DNA of 38,473 nt from JAAYCI01 sp964370165 (lineage in GTDB: Bacteria; Bacillota; Clostridia; Oscillospirales; Ruminococcaceae). The position numbers and the translations under genes were made by a program. The notes under the pieces were generated by a model. It was not told the origin of the DNA. It was given only the letters and a program-made list of their open reading frames with translations, and made no database searches. The stretch's first letter is position 1. Each line of letters begins with the position of its first letter. Below, piece after piece: positions 15,753 through 23,105 of this stretch. Where the stretch lies: the NCBI GenBank assembly GCA_964370165.1, contig CAYJIG010000016.1, forward strand, positions 1 through 38,473, in the 5' to 3' direction.

Positions 15753-17048
15753 TTACTCAAAATGATATAACTCGCTGGTGCCGGCAAAAAGCAGATTTGG
15801 GTTCACGGTGGCCTCCCATAAGCGCACTTCGTAATGTAAATGTGGTGTTGTGGCGGCTCCGGTTTGCCCTACTGTGCCGATAATATCATTTTTTTCTACA
15901 AAATCTCCCTCTTTTACATAAATCTCATCCATATAATAAAGTAAACTTTTCAGCCCACCGCCATGATCTAGGATGATGGTGTTACCTGTATCGCTTGTAT
16001 CACTTGCAAAAACCACCCTGCCTGTTGCAGGCGCTATTATTTCACTGCCGAGCGCTGCCTCTATGGACACACCCGTCCAATTAGCGGCGTCTCTGCTTTG
16101 GTTGGTGCGGCGGAATGTGCCATAATCGGTAGATATAATACCCTCCACAGGCTTCATAAAATAGCCACTCCAGTGCTGTGCAGAGTCTGAATCATGCAAA
16201 AGAGGTGAAATTGTATTAGTAAAAGACCGACTTAAAGAAGGGTTGAAGTCAGAAGTTTTTCCGGTAGAGTCATCGTCGTCATCATTTGAATCTTCGTTTG
16301 CATCAGAAGAAAAGAAACTTTCAAAAACTAAAATAGAGATTTCCCACGAATGAGAAAAACTTTGTAAGTTTATGATGTATTCGCCCTCAATCACATCGTG
16401 GCCTATAGGTATAAGTGCGCTCATGGTGTTATCAGAGGTGGGTGTGAACTGTATTGGGCCAAGCGCAGATGTTGCGGTTGGGATATCGGTCTCATCCAGG
16501 TTGTAAACACGTAGCACAGCCACGTCACCCTGTGAGATCCAGTCGTCGCTAAGCTCGTACCGAACAGGGACACGAACAGAAAACGCCATCTGGTAGTAAA
16601 TGGTACCACTGCCTTCTGCAGCGCTTGATGGTTTTTGACACTCAAGCTGTACGACAAAATCACCGTTTGTCAGAAACTGATATCGCAAGAAATCTTCACC
16701 ACGACCATTCCAGATAAGCTCATCACCTGAAAAAAGCTTGACACGGTTTGTGAAATCGGAGGGCATATCTATCGGAAGAACAGGATGATTCAGCTCGCCT
16801 AAATTTATTATATCGCCTGATATTTCGGATGAAAAAGTTCGATGCAGCAACCCGCTAAAAACAGGCTCTTGCCAGGTATATCCACTGGAAGGAACAGGTA
16901 TATTTAAAGCGGTTACTGTAGGATGCGGCACAGAGCTTTCACTGGTGAGGAAATAAGCCGTGCCGGCCATACAGCCTAAAGCCAGCGGCACAGAAACAAG
17001 CACTGTGACCAGTAACACTAAAATGCGTTTCACTAAATACACCCTCAC
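15753..17048 (-). CDS. M23/LytM-domain envelope protein, probably non-catalytic
   Basis: A 431-residue protein with an N-terminal signal-anchor (about residues 8-32), a large extracytoplasmic region of unrecognised fold (33-250), a Asp/Ser-rich linker (about 250-266), and a C-terminal LytM (M23) domain (about 300-425). M23 enzymes use an H-x(n)-D zinc pair, a catalytic His and an H-x-H motif. Here the first pair reads N323-W-T-G-V-S328, the catalytic His position reads Tyr (about 372), and only H403-L-H405 is intact. It is therefore probably a scaffold or regulator, like SpoIIQ or EnvC-type degenerate LytM proteins. It lies near other envelope genes. A sporulation role is possible but not shown. 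Confidence 0.85.
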   Translation of the reverse strand: MRVYLVKRILVLLVTVLVSVPLALGCMAGTAYFLTSESSVPHPTVTALNIPVPSSGYTWQEPVFSGLLHRTFSSEISGDIINLGELNHPVLPIDMPSDFTNRVKLFSGDELIWNGRGEDFLRYQFLTNGDFVVQLECQKPSSAAEGSGTIYYQMAFSVRVPVRYELSDDWISQGDVAVLRVYNLDETDIPTATSALGPIQFTPTSDNTMSALIPIGHDVIEGEYIINLQSFSHSWEISILVFESFFSSDANEDSNDDDDDSTGKTSDFNPSLSRSFTNTISPLLHDSDSAQHWSGYFMKPVEGIISTDYGTFRRTNQSRDAANWTGVSIEAALGSEIIAPATGRVVFASDTSDTGNTIILDHGGGLKSLLYYMDEIYVKEGDFVEKNDIIGTVGQTGAATTPHLHYEVRLWEATVNPNLLFAGTSELYHFE

Positions 17049-17258
17049 ACGTATATACTTTTAAAACTTTCGAAAACACAGGTAAATAATATATAAAAAT
17101 CCATTTTAGTATAGCACAACAGTAAAAAAAATCCAATAAAAAGAAAGATAGAACGAATTTGAAAAATCATTGCTTTTCAAAAAAGCAAAAGTGGTGTATT
17201 ATAAATAAGTAAAGTCTTTGTTTTTTTATATAAAACAAAGAGTAAGAAGGAGGAAATC

Positions 17259-18644
17259 ATGAAACGCAGTACAGTAGACAGCTTATATAACAGTATGCCA
17301 AAAGAAGGCACAATTGTGCAGGTGTGTGGCTGGACACGCACAGTTAGAGATTCTAAAAACATAGCGTTTATGGACCTAAACGACGGTTCATGTTTTAAAG
17401 GCGTGCAGGTGGTGTTTGAGTCGGGCAAACTTTCAAACTACGCCGATGTAGTGAAACTGAACGTAGGCGCGGCAGTGGTGGTGGAAGGAAATATTGTATA
17501 CACCCCAAACGCGAAACAGCCGTTTGAGATAAATGCAGAAAACATCATAATAGAAGGCGAAAGTGCGGCCGACTACCCACTTCAGAAAAAAAGACACTCG
17601 GTGGAGTTTTTACGCACATTACCACACCTTCGTGCACGCACAAATCTGTTTAGTGCGGCGTTTCGTGTACGCAGTGAAGTGGCATACGCTATCCATAAGT
17701 TCTTTCATGACAACGGATTTGTGTATGTACATACACCCATCATTACAGGTAGCGACGCAGAAGGTGCGGGTGCGATGTTCCGTGTGAGCACCATAAAACC
17801 AGGCGAAGAAAAATATACCGAGGATGGCAGTGTAGACTATACCGACGACTTTTTTGCAAGGCAGACCAACCTAACGGTTAGCGGCCAGCTGGAAGCAGAA
17901 GGCATGGCGCTTGCATTTGGTAATGTATATACATTTGGGCCCACATTCCGTGCAGAAAACTCAAACACGCCAAGGCATGCGGCAGAGTTTTGGATGATAG
18001 AGCCTGAAATTGCGTTTGCGGATTTGTCTGACGATATGGACTTGGCAGAAGCCATGGTGAAATCTATAGTAGAGCATGTACTGGAAACTTGCAAAGATGA
18101 GATAAGCTTTTTCAATCAGTTTGTGGATAAAGGCTTGCTTGATCGCCTCACAAAGCTGGTAAGTTCTGAATTTGTGCGGATTTCATATACCAAAGCAGTG
18201 GAAATACTAAAGGAAAATAACGATAAGTTCCAGTTTAAAGTAGAATGGGGTGCAGACCTACAAACAGAGCACGAACGCTATCTGACAGAAGAAGTTTACA
18301 ACAGTCCTGTGTTTGTCACAGACTACCCCAAAGAAATCAAAAGCTTCTATATGCGACTGAACGACGACGATAAAACCGTGGCGGCTTGTGATATGTTGGT
18401 GCCCGGCGTGGGCGAGCTTATCGGTGGAAGTCAGCGTGAAGAAAGGTATGAAGTACTAAAATCACGCATGGAAGCCATGGATATGGACATGGAAGAATAC
18501 GGCTGGTTCTTAGACTTGCGCCGTTTCGGAAGTGTGAAACATGCAGGGTTTGGTCTTGGGTTTGAGCGTATGGTGATGTATGTTACCGGTATAGCTAACA
18601 TACGCGATGTGCTACCATTCCCGCGCACAGCTGGTGGATTTTAA
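17259..18644 (+). CDS. asnS: Asparaginyl-tRNA synthetase
   Basis: Class II aminoacyl-tRNA synthetase charging tRNA-Asn. The 461 residues contain an N-terminal OB-fold anticodon domain (about 17-105; the V-C-G-W-T-R-T-V-R-D motif starts it) and the class II core: motif 1 in the VYVHTPIIT segment, motif 2 in the FGPTFRAENSNTPRHAAEFWMIEPE region (R of TFRAE) and motif 3 G-F-G-L-G-F-E-R near 440. The H-A-A-E-F-W-M-I-E-P-E wording separates AsnRS from AspRS. AAGGAGG precedes the ATG. It is monocistronic with a strong terminator and is divergent from the degenerate M23 gene. Confidence 0.97.
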   Translation: MKRSTVDSLYNSMPKEGTIVQVCGWTRTVRDSKNIAFMDLNDGSCFKGVQVVFESGKLSNYADVVKLNVGAAVVVEGNIVYTPNAKQPFEINAENIIIEGESAADYPLQKKRHSVEFLRTLPHLRARTNLFSAAFRVRSEVAYAIHKFFHDNGFVYVHTPIITGSDAEGAGAMFRVSTIKPGEEKYTEDGSVDYTDDFFARQTNLTVSGQLEAEGMALAFGNVYTFGPTFRAENSNTPRHAAEFWMIEPEIAFADLSDDMDLAEAMVKSIVEHVLETCKDEISFFNQFVDKGLLDRLTKLVSSEFVRISYTKAVEILKENNDKFQFKVEWGADLQTEHERYLTEEVYNSPVFVTDYPKEIKSFYMRLNDDDKTVAACDMLVPGVGELIGGSQREERYEVLKSRMEAMDMDMEEYGWFLDLRRFGSVKHAGFGLGFERMVMYVTGIANIRDVLPFPRTAGGF

Positions 18645-18685
18645 CATAATTTTGATGTAAAAAATTTAATAAATTTGCGAATTAT

Positions 18686-18736
18686 GCACAGCCTAAACGG
18701 ATGTATTGTCTCATTCGGTTTAGGCTGTGTTTTTTG
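18686..18736 (+). terminator. Terminator of asnS
   Basis: CACAGCCTAAAC pairs with GTTTAGGCTGTG and is followed by TTTTTTG. Confidence 0.93.
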
Positions 18737-18784
18737 TGGATTGCTTTTAATGACAGGCATCACAAAGTTTAGGGCATAATTTTG

Positions 18785-18856
18785 CAAAACAAGCATAAAG
18801 ATGCTTGTTTTAAAAACCCACAGGCGCCTTTAAATAAAAAGGCACCTGTGGGTTTA
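18785..18856 (-). terminator. Two tandem hairpins, terminator of the VanY gene
   Basis: The first hairpin, AAAACAAGCA/TGCTTGTTTT (18786-18811), and the second, AAACCCACAGG/CCTGTGGGTTT (18814-18855), stand back to back. On the minus strand the second is followed by TTTTTTAAAAC. The pair sits between the convergent asnS and peptidase genes. Confidence 0.85.
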
Positions 18857-18889
18857 ATATTTGCTATGCAAATGCAAAATTATAAAAGC

Positions 18890-19777
18890 TTAATCTGCGC
18901 TGCTGGCACTGCTCACGGAGGGGTTATACTCGTCGTAATACTCGACATATTCTTCCAAGGTGATATCATGCTCTACGATAATTTCTGCGTGGTTAGCCCC
19001 TACATATCGATAATGCCATGGCTCGTAGTTGATATGAGTGATATCAAAAGTATCGTCATCATACCGTAAGATGAACCCATATGTAGTACAATTTTCAATA
19101 AGCCATGCAAAAGACTCGGTAGTATCAAAGCTATCATCAATGTTGGTGTTTGGTGCGTTTATATCGCCGATATCCATAGCAAGCCCGGCTTCATGCTCGC
19201 TGGTACCGGGAATGGCATAATAGCCTTGTGTTCGTGACACAGCTTCTTCTTGAGAATAGCCTTGGCTTATATAGTTTTGAATGGAGGCGTTATAGTTGTT
19301 TGTTTGCCTTTCATTGCTACGATATCCGGAAAGAGGCACTAAACTTACACCATCTTCTTTTGCGGCGGCCTGCATGTCGATAAACGCATCTGCGGCACGC
19401 ACAGCCATTTGATGACCACCACCGACATCTTTCATTTCAAGATTTTCGGTATACTCATCCGGTATAAAATTCTCGTAATTAAATAAATACGGCATATCAT
19501 CTTCGTCATAAGGCGTAGGTGTCCGCTCTGGCACAGAAGAAGAGGCGGGTACAGACGACGATGAAGGTATCACGGCAACAATACTCGGCATAGAAGATGA
19601 CGTAGTATCAGCTTGATTATTTTGCGATATAATAAACGCGAGCGCAAGAATCCCTATTGTCAAAACTAGAATAATTAACATTATGATATTCCGATAAAAC
19701 TTACGTTTGATTTTTCGTTTCGAGCTATAGGATGTGTTTTTTTTTCTTGCGGAAGGACGATTTTGCTCCATGCGCAT
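18890..19777 (-). CDS. VanY/M15-type D-Ala-D-Ala carboxypeptidase, membrane anchored
   Basis: A 295-residue zinc peptidase of the M15B family that removes the terminal D-Ala from peptidoglycan stems. The cytoplasmic tail is short and basic (1-30), one membrane helix spans about 31-50, then a Ser/Pro-rich linker (52-95) and the catalytic domain. Signature blocks are S-G-Y-R-S (150-154), the zinc motif S-E-H195-E-A-G-L-A-M-D202-I-G, and E-P-W-H255-Y-R-Y-V-G with the third ligand. All expected ligands are present. AAAGGA lies upstream of the first ATG (19777). The gene follows the zinc-ribbon protein by 36 bases and is probably cotranscribed with it. Since no vanRS/vanHAX is nearby, this is wall maturation rather than resistance. 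Confidence 0.94.
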   Translation of the reverse strand: MRMEQNRPSARKKNTSYSSKRKIKRKFYRNIIMLIILVLTIGILALAFIISQNNQADTTSSSMPSIVAVIPSSSSVPASSSVPERTPTPYDEDDMPYLFNYENFIPDEYTENLEMKDVGGGHQMAVRAADAFIDMQAAAKEDGVSLVPLSGYRSNERQTNNYNASIQNYISQGYSQEEAVSRTQGYYAIPGTSEHEAGLAMDIGDINAPNTNIDDSFDTTESFAWLIENCTTYGFILRYDDDTFDITHINYEPWHYRYVGANHAEIIVEHDITLEEYVEYYDEYNPSVSSASSAD

Positions 19778-19813
19778 AAAAGTGATAAGTTCCTTTCTGA
19801 AACGTGTAACAGG

Positions 19814-22132
19814 CTATCCAGCTAAAACATTATTATCAAAGTCTCCCGGGCTGACATAAGTCATGTTGTTCATCAGCCACTGACCATCTTGATACACCAG
19901 TTGCATGGTATATTGGGTCGCACCGTCTGTTTGTCCGCTAGAGGTATCACGTGGCTGGTATGTGTAAGTGAAGCTTGCATTAAACCGTATAGACGGCACA
20001 GTTCCCGAAGTATCGATTTCAGCCATGCTATCGGCATCAACAGTAGCCGAGCCGAAGGTAAATGTGTTAGCGGCATTATCAGGCAAGGTTATACGCTCGC
20101 CTACGCCCAGCTTGTTTGCGTCGGTGGACAGCTGCAAAGGATCGGTAGATTGCTGATTGATACACTCAAGATATGAGGGATAGAATGTTGCCAAAAGAGT
20201 ATTTATTTCATCAGCGGTGATTTGAGCCGCAGGCTGACTACTTGCAACATCAGAAGATGCCGAAGGTGGTGTAATTTCATCCACTTGTGTATAGTTTTCA
20301 AAACGCAGAGTGGTGGTAGACATATCGCTGAATGTTACCAAAGACTCCATTGTGACACCGTCTTGAACCACAACAATGCGCACAGTAGCACCCAGTGGCA
20401 CGTTAGAAATTTCCACAACACCGTTCACAGGCGTTGCAAAAGGTGTAGCCACATCGTTCACATAGAATAAAGCATCATCCGACAAGCAGTTTTCTATTGT
20501 AAGGGTAGCTTGAGGCTGAGTATCTTGTAAAATATTCGCTTCGCTGACAGAAAAAATCTCGATTTCAATGGGCGAAACAGAGGCCGCATCTACATTAGGC
20601 GGAATAACAAGACAGGTATATTTTCCCGGCATTAAGTCAACATATAATTCGCCTGCATCGTCTGCGGTACCTGTGTGCTCGGTGGTATTAAGACGAACTA
20701 TGGTACCGGCGTCTACTTGTGGCGCATATAAATCCACTGCGGAAATATGCACACGATACTGTTTGATAAAACTAATGATAGAGAAAAGATCTCCGCTAAC
20801 GATATCCACAGCAGGATATTCAAGCGTAGCCGGTGCACTATCTTCTGCTTGCACTAGTAGCTGACTTTTCAGTGTGTTCAATGCAGTGGTATCTTCAAAC
20901 GCCGCACAAAACGCAAGCCACTCTTCCTGGCTGGGTGTAAGCCCATCTTCAAGCACGGTGATGCTTTGCAAGGCGGCCACATCAGAGCTCTCAACAGCGG
21001 AAACAAAATCTTCAACAGCATTAATGGGCCTGTTTTGGAACCAAAGCATCACAAGTACGGTAGCTAAAGTTACCGCAATAAACAAAATAAATACAAAGAA
21101 CCACGTGATGATTCGTGCACCGATACTGCGACGTGGTGGCAGAAAATCCTCTTCGTTATCAGGCAAGTTTAAAACAGGCGGTGTGGGGATTTTTGTTGTG
21201 GCCTGCGGAGAAAAAGAAGACGGATTAAAAATCGTGGTTTCTTGAGGTGTAGACTCTTGTATAGGCACAAAAGGTGTTTGCGCCGGAGGGGTATTTTGCG
21301 CAGGCGTTACAGGCGGTAGAGGTTTTGCAGACGCCTTTGGTGAAGCAGGCTTTGAAGCAGGTTTTCCCTTAAGTTTCTGTGGCGCAGCAACATTTATTTG
21401 TGGTGGCTGCACAGGCGTAGTTTCTGCTAGTGCTTCCACTGGTTTTTCGGGCACGGCAGCCGCAGCTAAAACAGCCGCTGTCGGCACAGCTGTGGCAAAA
21501 AGATCCTGAGACTCATTTTTCAAATCATCAATAACCTGGTCGTTTACAGTATCTGCCAAAGGCTCTTGCTCGACATTTTCGGCTTCGGCAAAAAGATCTT
21601 GCGGAAAATCAGGCGCCAAAGCCTGAGAATCTGCTTGGGTATATACATCGAATCCGCCGGCTTGAGGCAGTGTGAAATCGGCCGCGTTTTCATCAAGTTG
21701 TCCTTGGGCTTCTTCTATCATTCCAAGAAGTTCCACACCTTGTAAATTGGCATCTTCACTTATAGGCTCAAAAACTTTTTCAGCATCGGCATCTGTAGAA
21801 GATATAGGTGCCGCCACACTTTCTTCAGCGTCTGTAGAAGGCACACTACTTTCAATATCAGCCTCGGATACTGACGGCAGGCTCTCTTCAAAATCCGCAA
21901 AAGGATCATCAGCCGCTGGGCTTGCGGTAGGCACGTCGCTGGGCTGTGGAGCGTTACCGAGGAAATATTCCTGAGAAGACTCAGAAACAAGCGCGGTATC
22001 ATCAGTTGGTAAAGTAGTAGCAGCTTGTGCATAAACTTCTCTAATAGCACCTATATTGGCACCACAATTTGCACAGAACAAGTCATCTGCGGCAGTTGAT
22101 ATCTGAGATCCACATTTTGGACAAAAATTCAT
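19814..22132 (-). CDS. Zinc-ribbon membrane protein, TcaA/YvbJ-like
   Basis: A 772-residue protein with an N-terminal zinc ribbon (C4-x2-C7, C20-x2-C23), a long acidic Ala/Ser/Asp-rich disordered stretch (30-250), a Lys/Pro-rich part (250-335), one membrane helix (about 341-364), and an extracellular half. The outer part starts with a segment like the TcaA/YvbJ family (N-A-V-E-D-F-V-S-A-V-E near 371), followed by two beta-rich domains and a C-terminal NTF2-like domain with a W-L-M-N-N-M-T-Y ending. The topology (ribbon inside, domains outside) is that of TcaA, which affects wall-related drug responses. AAGGAGG precedes the ATG. It is probably operonic with the VanY-type peptidase. The exact function is unknown. 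Confidence 0.75.
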   Translation of the reverse strand: MNFCPKCGSQISTAADDLFCANCGANIGAIREVYAQAATTLPTDDTALVSESSQEYFLGNAPQPSDVPTASPAADDPFADFEESLPSVSEADIESSVPSTDAEESVAAPISSTDADAEKVFEPISEDANLQGVELLGMIEEAQGQLDENAADFTLPQAGGFDVYTQADSQALAPDFPQDLFAEAENVEQEPLADTVNDQVIDDLKNESQDLFATAVPTAAVLAAAAVPEKPVEALAETTPVQPPQINVAAPQKLKGKPASKPASPKASAKPLPPVTPAQNTPPAQTPFVPIQESTPQETTIFNPSSFSPQATTKIPTPPVLNLPDNEEDFLPPRRSIGARIITWFFVFILFIAVTLATVLVMLWFQNRPINAVEDFVSAVESSDVAALQSITVLEDGLTPSQEEWLAFCAAFEDTTALNTLKSQLLVQAEDSAPATLEYPAVDIVSGDLFSIISFIKQYRVHISAVDLYAPQVDAGTIVRLNTTEHTGTADDAGELYVDLMPGKYTCLVIPPNVDAASVSPIEIEIFSVSEANILQDTQPQATLTIENCLSDDALFYVNDVATPFATPVNGVVEISNVPLGATVRIVVVQDGVTMESLVTFSDMSTTTLRFENYTQVDEITPPSASSDVASSQPAAQITADEINTLLATFYPSYLECINQQSTDPLQLSTDANKLGVGERITLPDNAANTFTFGSATVDADSMAEIDTSGTVPSIRFNASFTYTYQPRDTSSGQTDGATQYTMQLVYQDGQWLMNNMTYVSPGDFDNNVLAG

Positions 22133-22189
22133 GACATAGCCTCCTTTTGCTAGGCAACCCGATGTAATACGAATCCGTTTTTTTATTTA

Positions 22190-22274
22190 GCCAAAAGCCC
22201 TAAAACTTCGTCAGTACGTCTTGTAAGGCACTGGCCTTACAGCACCGCACTTCCTTGCCTATAGAACTTTTGGC
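22190..22274. repeat. Structured intergenic element A
   Basis: GCCAAAAG (22190-22197) complements CTTTTGGC (22267-22274), enclosing a hairpin GTAAGG (22223-22228)/CCTTAC (22235-22240). There is no reading frame. It precedes element B and the two may be parts of a single mobile-type repeat. Confidence 0.5.
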
Positions 22275-22294
22275 GGTATAAAAAATTCTTTGAA

Positions 22295-22400
22295 CCTATT
22301 TTTAGTAAATTTTGTGTGAGATAAGGCAGACGAGCGCGTAATATTTTTGTATTACAAGTGAGGATAACGCGGTATTACGCATAAATTTACCAAAAATAGG
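22295..22400. repeat. MITE-like nested inverted repeat (element B)
   Basis: The 18-base arm CCTATTTTTAGTAAATTT (22295-22312) matches the complement of 22383-22400 except one base. Inside, GCGTAATA (22336-22343) complements TATTACGC (22373-22380), and GTAATA/TATTAC around 22338-22354 gives an alternative hairpin. About 106 bases, non-coding, more GC in its middle than at its edges. It looks like a small mobile or REP-like element; copies elsewhere in the genome cannot be seen from here. Confidence 0.6.
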
Positions 22401-22575
22401 CGGGTTTGGATTATATTGGTTTGCCTAACTTTGTCGCATTAAATATATTTATTTTAAATGCAATATACAATCACTATATATGTTTTTGCAAATAATCGCA
22501 TATTAGTATATCATTTTTTTGGTAATATTACCAGTGGAAAATGAAAATATATAAGGTGATAATGTGTAGATTTGT
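22401..22575. other. AT-rich gene-free spacer
   Basis: No reading frame with a ribosome site. It holds one perfect 14-base palindrome, TGGTAATATTACCA (22520-22533), and otherwise AT-rich sequence. Nothing else is recognised. Confidence 0.6.
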
Positions 22576-23025
22576 TTATTCGGAAATAGATAAAGCTTGT
22601 TTTATCAAACACTTTAGGGAAGCACAAAACGCATCATCTTGCGCAGAGGTACGTTTTGAAGGCCCTTTTATACGATGGCCTGCCCTGCGTGCTTTTTTGG
22701 CGCTGTGCCTGCTTTCCAACAGAGTATCGATGTTATCAGAGGTATACACCAGCCCGTTTTGATTTAAAACATATGCGTTTTTTGCCAGGCACATGGCGGC
22801 TAGTCCATAGTCCTGAGTAAGAACAATATCGCCTTTTTTCACTAGGTTTACCAACGCGAAATCCACACTATCCGCACCGATAGAAACCGACATGGTGGTG
22901 GCACCGGGCTTGTTAAACACATGTGCATCATCACACAATAAAATAGGTTTTATATCATATTCGCCGGCAAGTCGTATAGAAAGATCGACTACCGGGCAAC
23001 CATCTGCGTCAATTAACAGCTGCAT
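22576..23025 (-). CDS. UPF0178 (YaiI/YqxD, DUF188) protein
   Basis: A 149-residue protein of the UPF0178 family, which has a PIN-like nuclease fold; activity is unproven. The motif L-I-D-A-D-G-C-P-V at the start, T-Q-D-Y-G-L-A (about 79-85) and the C-terminal R-x-x-A-x-x-x-R-x-x-G-x-x-x-K-G-P block are conserved in the family. I start it at ATG 23025, because GGAGG (23036-23032) lies upstream and homologues begin M-x-L-L-I-D-A-D. A longer frame from 23052 would include the ribosome site. It is preceded on its strand by a signalling gene with its own terminator, so it appears to be monocistronic. Confidence 0.92.
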   Translation of the reverse strand: MQLLIDADGCPVVDLSIRLAGEYDIKPILLCDDAHVFNKPGATTMSVSIGADSVDFALVNLVKKGDIVLTQDYGLAAMCLAKNAYVLNQNGLVYTSDNIDTLLESRHSAKKARRAGHRIKGPSKRTSAQDDAFCASLKCLIKQALSISE

Positions 23026-23055
23026 TGTTTTCCTCCTAAACAAGTAATTCAATAA

Positions 23056-23090
23056 AATATAGTCGCATGCATTTTAGCACACGACTATAT
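23056..23090 (-). terminator. Terminator of the GGDEF gene
   Basis: ATATAGTCG (23057-23065) and CGACTATAT (23082-23090) form a 9-bp stem; on the minus strand it is followed by TTTATTG. It lies 16 bases after the stop codon. Confidence 0.7.
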
Positions 23091-23105
23091 CAAACTGTCA
23101 AAATA

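Noticed and set aside
22541..22762. Plus-strand frame overlapping the UPF0178 gene
   Set aside because: It is antisense to a conserved family protein, lacks a ribosome site and shows no domain.
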